Positions 7,803 through 16,034 are shown, counted from the first letter of the stretch. The stretch is 32,661 nucleotides of DNA from JAWLEV01 sp041685915 (GCA_041685915.1 JAWLEV010000018.1:1-32661), one strand, 5' to 3'. Notes: a model not told the origin generated them from the sequence alone. Program-made: numbers and translations.

Positions 7803-7991
7803 GCACACAAATATTGTAGATCATCAGTCATTGCTCTTCCGCGCAGGTGGCTGAGCCGATAGGCCCCACGAGCTGGGTTTAGACGGCGAAAGCCAGAGGA
7901 CGAACGTCCCGAACATGCTCGGTCTGAAGCCCAACGCAAAGGCGCTTCGCGCCGAGCGTCGACCTGCGTCGACGCATCTGGGCGGCATCCA
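7803..7991 (+). repeat. Dispersed palindrome-rich repeat, copy B (short form)
   Basis: This is the second copy of the element at 2944-3176, in direct orientation, without the internal block of palindromes. The shared 20-base block ending GGTCTGAAGC and the GCGTCGACCTGCGTCGACGC block are nearly identical in both. It begins about 10 bases after the propeller gene stop and ends about 70 bases before folC. The two copies thus bracket the sulfatase-sulfatase-propeller cassette. Confidence 0.75.
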
Positions 7992-8058
7992 CACTTTTGC
8001 GCTGTGGCACATTTGCGATAGAATCGAGTGCGATGTCGCGAGACCCTGAGGAAAGCGC

Positions 8059-9423
8059 ATGCTCACCTACCGAGAGGCCCTGAAAAAGATCTTTGAGCGC
8101 ATGAACTTTGAGCGGGGGAAGCGCCCGCCCTATGCCGCGCGTACCTGGCGCCTCTCTCGCGTGGAGGCCCTGCTCGCCGACCTTGGGAATCCCCACCACG
8201 CCTTTGACAGCGTGCATATCGCGGGCACCAAGGGTAAGGGATCTACCACGGCCATGATCGAGTCCATCCTGCGCCAGGCGGGCTATCACACGGGCATGTA
8301 TACGTCACCCCATCTGCACACCTTTCGGGAGCGCATTCGCCTGGACGGCGAACTGATCCCCGAGGAGGACGTGATCGCGGGGATGGAACGGATGACTCCC
8401 ATCCTGGACAATCGCCCCGAGGTCACCGTCTTTGAGATCATCACCGCCCTGGCGTTCTGGTACTATGCTCAAGAGGAGATCGAAATCGGCGTCATCGAGG
8501 TGGGCCTGGGGGGACGACTGGACGCCACCAACGTGCTCAGCCCCCTGGTCTCGATCATCACCTCCATCAGCAAGGATCACGTCAAGGTATTGGGGGACAC
8601 CCTAGAGGCCATCGCAGGGGAGAAGGCGGGCATCGTCAAGGAGGGCACGCCCGTGGTCACCGCGCCGCAGCGACCAGAGGCCATGGGGGTCATCGAGGCG
8701 GTCTGTGAGGAGCGCAACGCCCCGCTGGTGGTCGTGGGGCGCGACTGGCGCTGGCGATCCCTGGGCATGGAGGATACGGGGCAGCGCATGCACATCTACC
8801 ACGCCGGCCACGAGGAAAGGCCCGAATACGAGAGGCTCAAAATCCCCCTCCTGGGACCATATCAGTTGGAGAACGCCTGCAACGCCGTGGCCGCCGTGGA
8901 ACTACTCAAGGAAAAGAGCTGGGACATCGATCAGGAGGCCGTGCGGCGGGGATTGGCCGACGTATGCTGGCCCGGGCGCATGGAGATCCTGGGCGAAAAG
9001 CCCCTCCTCATCGTCGATGGGGCCCATAACCGTTATTCTGCAGAACGCCTGCTGGAGGCTGTTACCTCCTTTGCCTCCTATCGGAAGCTCCATCTCATCT
9101 TTGGCGCGGGGAAGACGCATCTGCCGCAAAAACTTTTTGCCGTTCTGGCCCCCGTCAGTGACAATGTCTATGTGACACAGGCCCAGCATCCCCACGCGAC
9201 AAGCAGCCAGACGTTACAGGAGATGGCCCGCGACCTGGGCCAAGAGGTCGCAGCGACGGAAACGGTAGAGGAGGCCCTCGACCGGGCCCTCCAGGAAGCG
9301 AACGCAAGCGATCTCGTGCTGGCCACAGGATCACTCTTTGTGGTAGCAGAGGCCCGTCGGGCGTGGGCCAAACGGCAAGGCTTGCCGCCCTTACCCAGCG
9401 ACCCACCAGGTATCTATGACTGA
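8059..9423 (+). CDS. folC: Bifunctional folylpolyglutamate synthase/dihydrofolate synthase
   Basis: The 454-residue cytosolic Mur-ligase-family enzyme adds glutamate to dihydropteroate or folates using ATP. The ATP-binding loop is HIAGTKGKGST (about residues 53-63). The TSPHLHTFRERIRLDGE segment and GVIEVGLGGRLDATN are FolC signatures, and SKDHVKVLGDTLEAIAGEKAGI is the conserved central region. The C-terminal ligase domain contains LIVDGAHN. Length is normal for the family. A GAGGAAA ribosome binding site lies ahead of the ATG. Repeat copy B lies upstream, and a hairpin separates it from the convergent trpB. Confidence 0.95.
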   Translation: MLTYREALKKIFERMNFERGKRPPYAARTWRLSRVEALLADLGNPHHAFDSVHIAGTKGKGSTTAMIESILRQAGYHTGMYTSPHLHTFRERIRLDGELIPEEDVIAGMERMTPILDNRPEVTVFEIITALAFWYYAQEEIEIGVIEVGLGGRLDATNVLSPLVSIITSISKDHVKVLGDTLEAIAGEKAGIVKEGTPVVTAPQRPEAMGVIEAVCEERNAPLVVVGRDWRWRSLGMEDTGQRMHIYHAGHEERPEYERLKIPLLGPYQLENACNAVAAVELLKEKSWDIDQEAVRRGLADVCWPGRMEILGEKPLLIVDGAHNRYSAERLLEAVTSFASYRKLHLIFGAGKTHLPQKLFAVLAPVSDNVYVTQAQHPHATSSQTLQEMARDLGQEVAATETVEEALDRALQEANASDLVLATGSLFVVAEARRAWAKRQGLPPLPSDPPGIYD

Positions 9424-9477
9424 AAGAGACACAAGGCGCTGCCTAGCACATTTCTGCAAGGGAGCGTGGTTGATTTC

Positions 9478-9505
9478 GTAGAGACACAAGATCTTGCGTC
9501 TCTAC
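9478..9505. repeat. 28-bp near-perfect palindrome (GTAGAGAC...GTCTCTAC)
   Basis: The left half GTAGAGACACAAGA and right half TCTTGCGTCTCTAC are complementary at 13 of 14 positions. Palindromes of the GTAGAGACGCAA form are, from memory, common dispersed elements in Chloroflexota and cyanobacteria. It sits in the convergent folC/trpB gap, immediately upstream of the hairpin at 9514-9543. Confidence 0.55.
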
Positions 9506-9513
9506 CATTCAGT

Positions 9514-9543
9514 GAGGGGAGCAGCGGGATCGCTGCTCCCCTC
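9514..9543. terminator. Strong hairpin between convergent folC and trpB, probable bidirectional terminator
   Basis: A perfect 13-bp stem (GAGGGGAGCAGCG and CGCTGCTCCCCTC) closes a GGAT loop. On the plus strand it is followed by GATATTCTTTATT, moderately T-rich. On the minus strand it comes 8 bases after the trpB stop but without a clear T run. The position between two converging genes supports a terminator role. Confidence 0.7.
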
Positions 9544-9551
9544 GATATTCT

Positions 9552-10928
9552 TTATTCCTCCGAAACCTCTGGCAGGGTATCCAACGCCTTCTGGATCTCC
9601 TCTTGCGGATAGCGATAATCCTCCAACTTGCCCTCGAAATAGTCCTGATAAGCGGCCATGTCCACATGTCCATGTCCACTGTGTGCCAGGAGGATCACCT
9701 TTTCCTCGCCCGTCTCCTTGCACTTGAGGGCCTCGTCGATGGCTGCCCGAACGGCGTGGTTCGTCTCCGGCGCGCTGATGATGCCCTCGGTGCGGGCAAA
9801 GGTCACGCCGGCCTCAAAGGTAGCCAACTGAGGCGTGGCCCGCGCCTCCACCAATCCCAGATCGTGCAGATGGGATATGATGGGCGCCATACCATGGTAC
9901 CGCAGGCCACCTGCGTGGATGGGAGGCGGGATGAACTCGTGTCCCAGCGTATGCATCTTGAGCAGGGGCGTCAGGCCCGCCTCATCACCATAGTCGTAGG
10001 TGTAGGGTCCCCTGGTCACGCGAGGGCAACTCGCGGCCTCCACGTTGAGGATACGCAGGTCCGGCTTTTTCCCCTCGATCTTGTCCCTGAGGAAAGGGAG
10101 GAACATGCCAGCAAAGTTGGATCCTCCGCCGATACAACCCACGATGATGTCGGGATAGATGCCCATCTTTTCAAACAACGTCTTTGTCTCCAGGCCGTTC
10201 ACGGTCTGATGCAACAGGACGTGATTGAGCACGCTGCCCAGGGAGTAGTGTACGTCATCGCTGGCCATGGCGTCCTCCACGGCCTCGCTGATGGCCAATC
10301 CCAGGCTGCCGGGGCAATCGGGATCTCGTTCCAGCATACGGCGCCCTGCCTCGGTGTCGGGACTGGGGCTGGGGACACACTCGGCGCCCCAGGTCTCCAT
10401 CATGACACGACGATAGGGCTTTTGATTGTAGCTGACCCTGACCATATAGACCTTGACGTCCACGTCAAAGCAGGCGCCGGCGAAAGCCAGAGCGCTTCCC
10501 CACTGTCCTGCTCCCGTCTCGGTGGTGATGCGCTCTATGCCCTCCTGCTGATTATAATAGGCCTGGGCCACAGAGGTGTTGGGCTTGTGGCTTCCAGGAG
10601 GGCTCGTGCCTTCGTACTTGTAAAAAATCTTGGCCGGTGTATCCAACTCCTCCTCCAACTTGTGGGCCCGGAAGAGGGTGGTGGGCCTCCACAGCCGATA
10701 CACGTCGCGCACTGCCCCGGGAATCTCGATCCATCGGTCCCTGCTCACCTCCTGCATGATCAATTCCATGGGAAAGAGAGGAGCCAGATCATCCGGCGTC
10801 AAAGGTTTCCCCGTGGCCGGATGAAGGGCCGGTGGAAGGGGCTCAGGCAGATCCGCCTGAATATTGTACCAATGTGTGGGCATCTCTTCCTCATCGAGCA
10901 CGAACTTGGTTCTCTTTTCCTCATCCAT
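9552..10928 (-). CDS. trpB: Tryptophan synthase beta-like, TrpB2 type
   Basis: The 458-residue PLP enzyme condenses indole with serine (or a related beta-replacement) to give tryptophan. The PLP lysine is K115 in SPPGSHKPNTS, and the phosphate-binding loop is VGCIGGGSNFAGM. The SHKPN form and the long N-terminal extension match TrpB2 rather than the TrpA-associated TrpB1. No trpA or other trp gene is present, as is usual for TrpB2. I place the start at 10928 because AAGGAG lies 6 bases upstream. An ATG at 10934 abuts that site, and a GTG at 10955 lies upstream of it. Expression is controlled by the Trp T-box leader at 11124-11668, whose terminator ends about 200 bases before the start codon. 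This strongly supports a role in tryptophan supply. Confidence 0.93.
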   Translation of the reverse strand: MDEEKRTKFVLDEEEMPTHWYNIQADLPEPLPPALHPATGKPLTPDDLAPLFPMELIMQEVSRDRWIEIPGAVRDVYRLWRPTTLFRAHKLEEELDTPAKIFYKYEGTSPPGSHKPNTSVAQAYYNQQEGIERITTETGAGQWGSALAFAGACFDVDVKVYMVRVSYNQKPYRRVMMETWGAECVPSPSPDTEAGRRMLERDPDCPGSLGLAISEAVEDAMASDDVHYSLGSVLNHVLLHQTVNGLETKTLFEKMGIYPDIIVGCIGGGSNFAGMFLPFLRDKIEGKKPDLRILNVEAASCPRVTRGPYTYDYGDEAGLTPLLKMHTLGHEFIPPPIHAGGLRYHGMAPIISHLHDLGLVEARATPQLATFEAGVTFARTEGIISAPETNHAVRAAIDEALKCKETGEEKVILLAHSGHGHVDMAAYQDYFEGKLEDYRYPQEEIQKALDTLPEVSEE

Positions 10929-11123
10929 TGCCATCTCCTTTTCTACACAGTACACTCAAATACCGGTGCTTCGAATCCGCCATGGGCGGTGCATCAAAAG
11001 TCTCCCCGCCATCGACGGATCGATGTAAGGGATCATCCCTCCATACGCCTTCTCCTTATCTCACGAGCGTCCCTGACCTGTATATTCCCTATCCACAGAA
11101 CGGAAGCGACGAACCTCAGAACT

Positions 11124-11154
11124 AAGAAAGCCTCCGTCCCCAAGGGACGGAGGC
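11124..11154 (-). terminator. Intrinsic terminator of the trpB T-box leader
   Basis: On the minus strand GCCTCCGTCC and GGACGGAGGC form a 10-bp stem (11 with the next pair) with a short loop, followed by TTTCTT. It lies 8 bases downstream of the conserved T-box sequence, the expected arrangement of competing antiterminator and terminator. Confidence 0.9.
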
Positions 11155-11280
11155 CCATGCTTCCGTGGTACCACCCCAATTAGACCGACGCCTGAAAGCA
11201 AAAACCGCCCGTAAAAGCGGAAAAAGCTGCAGGCCAGTCTCACTCTGCAGATACGAGATAAACGTCCACCGTGGACGCTA

Positions 11281-11380
11281 TTTGATGCTTCTGCATGTCA
11301 ATAACGATTTTGCTATCTTGTGTCCACCACAATGATGTGATCACACAAGATATCAAATAAGGCCATACAAAAGTATCAAA
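11281..11380. repeat. AT-rich nested inverted repeat, copy 1 (in T-box linker)
   Basis: This is a 100-bp element with ends TTTGATGCTT and AAGTATCAAA and inner arms ATCTTGTGT/ACACAAGAT. It is clearly related to 11500-11601 in the same orientation. It can be read as four copies of a TTTGATA-YY-TTGTATG-like motif, two forward then two reverse. It lies between the Stem II region and the antiterminator of the T-box leader. No open reading frame and no convincing target duplication are seen. A MITE-like element is the best description. Confidence 0.8.
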
Positions 11381-11499
11381 CCCATATCCTCTGCCCTGAT
11401 AACGGTGGCGATGCCGTCATGAGCTAGTCAGCCAACACCTTTCGCCCAAGCAGCTCCCGGGTCCATTCTCTACCAGGCCACGGTACCGGGCTCTCACCT

Positions 11500-11601
11500 T
11501 TTGATACTTTTGTATGTCAATAACGATTTTTCTATCTTGTATGTCAACAACAATGATGTGATCATACAAGATATCAAACAAGGTCACACAAAAGTATCAA
11601 A
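11500..11601. repeat. AT-rich nested inverted repeat, copy 2 (in T-box Stem I loop)
   Basis: This 102-bp element has perfect 14-bp terminal inverted repeats (TTTGATACTTTTGT and ACAAAAGTATCAAA). The inner arms are ATCTTGTAT/ATACAAGAT. The left half holds two tandem copies of a TTGTATGTCAAyAAC motif. It lies between the AA and AGGTGAGAG of the T-box apical loop, so that if it folds on itself the Stem I helix can still close. It is much richer in A+T than its surroundings. Confidence 0.85.
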
Positions 11602-11674
11602 TTCCCGACTCTCTGAACCGCACCTTGACAGATACTATTCCCGATCGACGCCTTTGAAAATCGATTGTGCCGCC

Positions 11675-11703
11675 ATTATAGTAGGCAGCCGCGAGGATGT
11701 CAA
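11675..11703 (-). promoter_or_regulatory. Consensus sigma70 promoter of the trpB T-box transcript
   Basis: The minus strand carries a perfect TTGACA (11703-11698), a 17-base spacer and a perfect TATAAT (11680-11675). Transcription would begin near 11668, just before the T-box Stem I. The -35 lies 32 bases after the Nudix gene stop, so trpB is transcribed independently of that gene. A full-consensus promoter fits a system controlled mainly by attenuation. Confidence 0.9.
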
Positions 11704-11735
11704 CTTTGAAGGACAGATTGGCGATGCGCCCTCTG

Positions 11736-12299
11736 CTATGGAGAATCCGGCCATAGATCATCAAAGACCTGGGCCAGGGCCACGAGGGCCAGCGAGTGAC
11801 GCAGTCTGCCCGCCTCTATCTCCTGAGTGAGCTCCTCCAGGGACATCTCTCCCACACAGATATCCTCGCCCACGTCCAGGGTCGGTTGATCCACCTGTGA
11901 CGCATCCACGGCCAACCAGTTGTGACACGCATTGTCCATAAAGGCGGGGTTGGGCTCCACATAGCCCAGATACTTCCACTCTCGGGCAGCATATCCCGTC
12001 TCCTCGCGCAGTTCCCGGATGGCGGCCTCTTTGGGCGTCTCGCCGGCCTCCACGATACCGGCGGGGATCTCGACGGTCATCTGACGCGTGCCAAAGCGAT
12101 ACTGACGCACCACAACCACCTTCTCCCGAGGGGTGAGGGCCACCACGTTGACCCAGTCGTCGGCCTCCAAAATCACCGCTTTCATAGTGTGGCCGTTGCG
12201 CGGGTTTTGCACCCGGTCGAATCGCACCTGAAAGAGGGGAAGGGCAGGGCCCCGCTCCGAATGGGTTACTTTCCAGGGTTTCTGTTCATCTTCCCTCAT
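11736..12299 (-). CDS. Nudix hydrolase, ADP-ribose pyrophosphatase-like
   Basis: The 187-residue cytosolic protein has a complete Nudix box, G81-x5-E87-x7-R95-E-L-R-E99-E-T-G102-Y, which binds metal and hydrolyses a nucleoside diphosphate linked to another moiety. The preceding VVVVRQYRFGTRQMTVEIPAG is typical of the ADP-ribose pyrophosphatase (NudF/YqkG) branch. The later PNPAFMDNACHNWLA segment is less standard, so the substrate is uncertain. The only upstream ATG is at 12299, and no strong ribosome binding site precedes it. The gene lies 53 bases after the large membrane protein gene on the same strand and may be cotranscribed with it. The trpB promoter begins just downstream of its stop. 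Confidence 0.88.
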   Translation of the reverse strand: MREDEQKPWKVTHSERGPALPLFQVRFDRVQNPRNGHTMKAVILEADDWVNVVALTPREKVVVVRQYRFGTRQMTVEIPAGIVEAGETPKEAAIRELREETGYAAREWKYLGYVEPNPAFMDNACHNWLAVDASQVDQPTLDVGEDICVGEMSLEELTQEIEAGRLRHSLALVALAQVFDDLWPDSP

Positions 12300-12352
12300 C
12301 TATCCATCGCTTTCTGCTTGATCAGAAGACAACACAACTCCCTACATGCCTC

Positions 12353-14716
12353 TCAGGACCCAAAACAAGAGTGTTCGTCCATCTCTCGATCCTTGCTCCA
12401 ATATTTCTCCCTGCACTTTGGAGGAAGATCCTCAAGGGACGGCCGCGGCTGATAGAGCAGACCGCTTATATAGTTCGTTCCCCAGGCCACAAGGGCTAAC
12501 AGGGTGGCCACGCTTATCAAAAATCCCAAGTACACGTACCAGGGGCGTTGATAACGAAAAGTTACACGATGCACGCCCGGCTCCAGCCAAACGCCCAGGA
12601 GAGCCCAATTGCTCCGCAGCACCTCGCGCGGCACGTCATCTACCCACACGCGCCAATGGGGATACCACGACTCGGCGATGGTCAATACGCCGGCCCGGGG
12701 AGTCTGCACCTGCAGTTGAATTTCATGATATCCCTGCCGCTCGCTCCAAACGGACACCTCCCCCCGCCGCGCCTCCTCAAGGGAATTCAGATCCTCCGTG
12801 GTCACCACGGCGCCCTTGAAATCGGTCAGGGGCTCGACGTCCTCTCTGGTGGTGGCATCGTCATCGACGAGGAGATAATCATAGCGCGCCAATTCCGCCG
12901 CAGCCCCCGCCTCACCCTCGGCAGGGAGCGGATCGCAATCGTAGCAATCCGCGGAGACCATGGCGATATCCCGCCACACGAACGCGGGCAGGGCCTTGAG
13001 AGGAGAATAAGGATCGAGGGTGGCATCAAAAGCCACCATATCGTAGAACTGGGCATAAGCGCCCATCCGCGTATTCTCCCAGATCTGCACATCGCCGGAA
13101 CCAAAGACCAGTTCATAGTCCGTCAACTGCTCCCGTATCTCCTCTGCTCTCTCGTCCCCCTCACGCAACATCACATAGCGCACATGATGAAGCTGCAGGC
13201 TGGTGCGGATATCCGTCCAGCGGTTCTGTTGCCACGTGTAGAGGGGGGCCCCGTTATCGTAATATCCACCATAGCGCAGTCGCGGAACCTCAAGGAGGGA
13301 ACAGGTGCGCACATGAACATCCTCTGCCGATCCGCCGCCCTCCCACAAGCGTCCCCGTCCCCGTTGTTCCCCAAGCCAGGCATAGGCCTCCTGTTCATCG
13401 GCGCTGAAATAGGCGTCCGTGACACGATAGGCCGCCGCCGAGGGCCAAAAGTCCGCCGTAATCAGGAGCATGAGGATCACCATCACGGCCAGGGAAAGCC
13501 ATGGACCACGAACGCGCCTGTGTCGCAAAAGCCATTGTGTGCCATAGCCGACGAGGACACAGCAAAAGAACACACTTGGAAGAATATAGGAAAAGGGAGT
13601 CAGCCGTCCCACGAGGGGAAGACGAGATAGTCCCACAACGAGGGTGGGCCCCGTGGAAAAGAGCAGGGCCAGGAAGACTCCCACCAGGGCACACCTCACC
13701 GCAAAATGATGATGCCCCGTGCCCACACCCAGGATGGCCAATCCCATGGCCACAAAGCCCGGATACCAGGAGACACTCCAAAAGCTATAAGCGAGGGCGG
13801 GCAGATACCTCAGGCGCAGGGGAAAGTGCAGACGCCGCGCGGTGGCATACAGCACCAGGCGGGGCGTCACAGAATATTCGGCCAGCACCGCACTGGACAC
13901 GACATCCCGCGTGACGTGCTTCATGTGAAGGCCCACATGCTGGATTTCGAAAAGGGCAGGCAGGACATAGAAGCTCGACAGGCCTATCGCCACCGCCCCG
14001 ACCAGGGCCGCGCCTTCGAGAGCGCCACGCCAGCCCTGGTCTCCTCGATATATCTCTCGCCCCCGGCAGGCCAGAAAATAGAGAACCACAAAGGGAGCGA
14101 TGATGACGGTGTATTCCCTGCTTATAAGGGGCAAACAGGCGACGAGGATCCCCGTCAACAACAGATGGTGGATACGGCGAGCCCCCCGCGTCCTACTCAA
14201 CTCGATGGTCCAAAATATCAGAGGAAGAAGCAGCCAGATCAGGGCGTGAATCCAGGTCTCAACCCCCACGTGGTTATGATAGGGAAAGGCAACATAGGCA
14301 ACCGCTGCCACGAGGGCCCCTCGCCAGTCGTCCAAAAGGTGTTGTAGATAACCGAACATGATCAGGCCCGATCCCACCAGTACTAGGTAGAAAAAGAGCA
14401 CCTGTACCGTCTGCAGCGACATCTGTCCCCATACCGAAAGGGCCGCTAACATATAATACAGGGGATAGGAAAGGAAACGTAGCCAGGGGAACCCCGAAAA
14501 CCAATAGGGATTCCACTCGCTGAGCAACTGGCCTCCCAATAGTTCCTGCTTGAACATCCAGACGATGGTAAGTTCGGGCAGTACCTCTTTACGACTGGAG
14601 ACAGGCAACCCCTCGCCAAATAACCACGTGCGCATCAAGAGGGTGCTCAAGCCCACTATGACCCCAGAGGTCATAAGCCAGGCTATCCATTTCCTGTGTG
14701 AGGTGCGTTCAGACAC
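12353..14716 (-). CDS. Multi-pass membrane protein, YfhO / PTPS-related family, GT-C-like
   Basis: The protein of about 787 residues has a hydrophobic N-terminal two-thirds with roughly 10-12 membrane segments. A soluble C-terminal part follows, then a last hydrophobic helix (YVYLGFLISVATLLALVAWG). The early segment LLSEWNPYWFSGFPWLRF resembles the substrate loop of YfhO and PTPS-related membrane proteins, thought to be GT-C-fold lipid-linked sugar transferases. The C-terminal ESWYPHWRVWVDDVPREVL and PGVHRVTFRYQ match the typical YfhO ending. The function is probably glycosyl transfer to an envelope polymer; donor and acceptor are unknown. I chose the GTG at 14716, which follows a GGGGGAA sequence. 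A TTG at 14749 is open in frame but lacks a ribosome binding site. A Nudix hydrolase follows. Confidence 0.75.
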   Translation of the reverse strand: MSERTSHRKWIAWLMTSGVIVGLSTLLMRTWLFGEGLPVSSRKEVLPELTIVWMFKQELLGGQLLSEWNPYWFSGFPWLRFLSYPLYYMLAALSVWGQMSLQTVQVLFFYLVLVGSGLIMFGYLQHLLDDWRGALVAAVAYVAFPYHNHVGVETWIHALIWLLLPLIFWTIELSRTRGARRIHHLLLTGILVACLPLISREYTVIIAPFVVLYFLACRGREIYRGDQGWRGALEGAALVGAVAIGLSSFYVLPALFEIQHVGLHMKHVTRDVVSSAVLAEYSVTPRLVLYATARRLHFPLRLRYLPALAYSFWSVSWYPGFVAMGLAILGVGTGHHHFAVRCALVGVFLALLFSTGPTLVVGLSRLPLVGRLTPFSYILPSVFFCCVLVGYGTQWLLRHRRVRGPWLSLAVMVILMLLITADFWPSAAAYRVTDAYFSADEQEAYAWLGEQRGRGRLWEGGGSAEDVHVRTCSLLEVPRLRYGGYYDNGAPLYTWQQNRWTDIRTSLQLHHVRYVMLREGDERAEEIREQLTDYELVFGSGDVQIWENTRMGAYAQFYDMVAFDATLDPYSPLKALPAFVWRDIAMVSADCYDCDPLPAEGEAGAAAELARYDYLLVDDDATTREDVEPLTDFKGAVVTTEDLNSLEEARRGEVSVWSERQGYHEIQLQVQTPRAGVLTIAESWYPHWRVWVDDVPREVLRSNWALLGVWLEPGVHRVTFRYQRPWYVYLGFLISVATLLALVAWGTNYISGLLYQPRPSLEDLPPKCREKYWSKDREMDEHSCFGS

Positions 14717-14854
14717 CCTGTTCCCCCACCATCTCCTCGTGCGCGTCAACCAATAGCGAGCGCAGATTCCAGTTCATACGATGCCCCTGGATTGTGCTGT
14801 ACGGGAAAACCATCCCAACGCATCTATGCGGACACTGGCAATGGCCATGTAACA

Positions 14855-14890
14855 AAGGGCACTCCTTTCATCGAAACAAAAAGTGCCCTT
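14855..14890 (-). terminator. Hairpin after oadB, possible terminator of the decarboxylase operon
   Basis: AAGGGCACT and AGTGCCCTT form a perfect 9-bp stem with an 18-base loop, 29 bases after the oadB stop on the minus strand. It is followed by only a short T stretch (TTTGTT), so an efficient intrinsic terminator is possible but not certain. Confidence 0.5.
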
Positions 14891-14918
14891 GCGTACGAGA
14901 CGGACATTGGATCATCAC

Positions 14919-16034
14919 TCAGGAAAGCAGCGCCAATACGACTCCACCCGCCATGACCGAGGCGATCTGTCCCGAGGTGTTGGAGCCCATGGCGTGCATC
15001 AGCAAAAAGTTCGAATAGTCCTCCTCCTGTCCGATCTTTTGCACGACCCGCGCGGACATGGGAAAGGCCGAGATGCCACATCCACCCAACAGGGGATTTA
15101 TCCTGTATCCGGAGAGGAGGCTCACCAATTTCCCAAAGAGCACTCCCGCTGCCGTATCGAGGATAAAGGCCACCAGCCCCATCACCAGGATGAGTATCGT
15201 ATCCAGCTTGAGGAACTTTTCTGCCACCATGGTAGAGCCGATGGTGATCCCCAAAAAGGTGGTGACGATGTTGGTGATCTCGTTCTGCGCCGCCTGATTG
15301 ATGCGCTCCACCACCGCCGCCTCGCGCACCAGATTGCCGAACATGAGCATGCCGATCAGGGCGGTGGACTCGGGAGCAATGACGCCGCAAACCAGAGTGA
15401 CGACGAGGGGAAAGAGGATGCGTGTCGTCTTGGAGACGGGGCGCGACGTATAAGCCATCTTGATACGGCGCTCACGACGGGTCGTCAAAAGCCTCATGAC
15501 CGGCGGCTGGATGATAGGCACGAGGGACATATAAGAGTATGCGGCCACGGTGATGGGCCCCACCAGCTCTGGCGCCAGCTCGGCGGCCACAAAGATCGAC
15601 GTGGGGCCATCTGCAGCACCGATGATGCCGATGGAAGCGGACTGATTGATGCTAAAGCCGAACAATGTGGCCAACAGCAACGTACCAAAGATCCCAAACT
15701 GTGCCGCCGCACCAAAAAGCACCAGCTTGGGATTCTCTAGCAGGGGGCCAAAGTCGGTCATGGCCCCGATGCCGATAAAGACCAGACTGGGAAAAAGCTC
15801 GTTCTCGATACCAATTCCATAGAGAAGGCCCAAAAGTCCATCGCTCTCGAGCAATCCCGTACCAGGGATATTGGCCAGGATACATCCCAGCCCGATGGGC
15901 AAAAGTAAAAGGGGCTCATACCGCTTCCGGATGGCCAGCCAGATCAATAGCCCTCCGACGCTCATCATGACGATACGCCCCACAGTCAGACCATAAAAAC
16001 CTTTCAAAAGATTGTCCAGAGCTAATATGTCCAT
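14919..16034 (-). CDS. oadB: Sodium-translocating decarboxylase, beta subunit
   Basis: The 371-residue integral membrane protein decarboxylates carboxybiotin and couples this to sodium export. The family signature is GIIGAADGPTSIF (about residues 137-148), with D142 at the conserved sodium/proton-binding aspartate. A second re-entrant region appears as GMLMFGNLVREA, and GSNTSGQIASVMAGG near the C-terminus is also conserved. Around ten hydrophobic segments are visible. The length is normal for OadB/GcdB/MmdB. It is last in the compact minus-strand operon, 14 bases after the biotin carrier gene. Which carboxyltransferase it serves (oxaloacetate or methylmalonyl-CoA type) is open, since both are encoded upstream. 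Confidence 0.93.
   Translation of the reverse strand: MDILALDNLLKGFYGLTVGRIVMMSVGGLLIWLAIRKRYEPLLLLPIGLGCILANIPGTGLLESDGLLGLLYGIGIENELFPSLVFIGIGAMTDFGPLLENPKLVLFGAAAQFGIFGTLLLATLFGFSINQSASIGIIGAADGPTSIFVAAELAPELVGPITVAAYSYMSLVPIIQPPVMRLLTTRRERRIKMAYTSRPVSKTTRILFPLVVTLVCGVIAPESTALIGMLMFGNLVREAAVVERINQAAQNEITNIVTTFLGITIGSTMVAEKFLKLDTILILVMGLVAFILDTAAGVLFGKLVSLLSGYRINPLLGGCGISAFPMSARVVQKIGQEEDYSNFLLMHAMGSNTSGQIASVMAGGVVLALLS

Larger units (their letters stand above)
11124..11668 (-). promoter_or_regulatory. Tryptophan-specific T-box riboswitch, with two inserted palindromic elements
   Basis: Minus-strand landmarks run in the expected order. The Stem I 5' arm has GAATAGTA (AGTA at 11636-11633) and CAGAGAG (AG bulge, 11614-11609). 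GGTGAGAG (11498-11491) is the apical loop motif. The specifier loop is GAATGGACC with codon TGG at 11465-11463. CCGTTATCAGG (11405-11395) is the Stem II region motif, and the T-box sequence GGGGTGGTACCACGG is at 11177-11163. The terminator follows. Stem I can be drawn with TCGGG/CCCGG at its base, AGG..CGG/CCG..CCT in the middle and CGGG/CCCG at the tip. TGG is the tryptophan codon, matching trpB. Repeat copies at 11500-11601 and 11281-11380 interrupt the apical loop and the Stem II-Stem III linker. The leader is about 545 nt, or 343 without them. About 195 bases separate the terminator from trpB. Confidence 0.92.

Noticed and set aside
9603..11183. 526-codon plus-strand frame across trpB and its leader
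   Set aside because: It is antisense to TrpB2 with all PLP motifs, and runs through the T-box terminator region. No family resemblance.
11231..11252. TGG in the CTGCAG...CTGCAG hairpin as the T-box specifier of an ultrashort Stem I
   Set aside because: A complete canonical Stem I with AGTA, AGAGAG, GGTGAGAG and GAATGGACC lies further upstream, so the leader is a full T-box interrupted by repeats.
11501..11830. 109-codon plus-strand frame starting in the AT-rich repeat
   Set aside because: It crosses the palindromic repeat, the T-box Stem I and the trpB promoter and has no ribosome binding site or recognisable domain.
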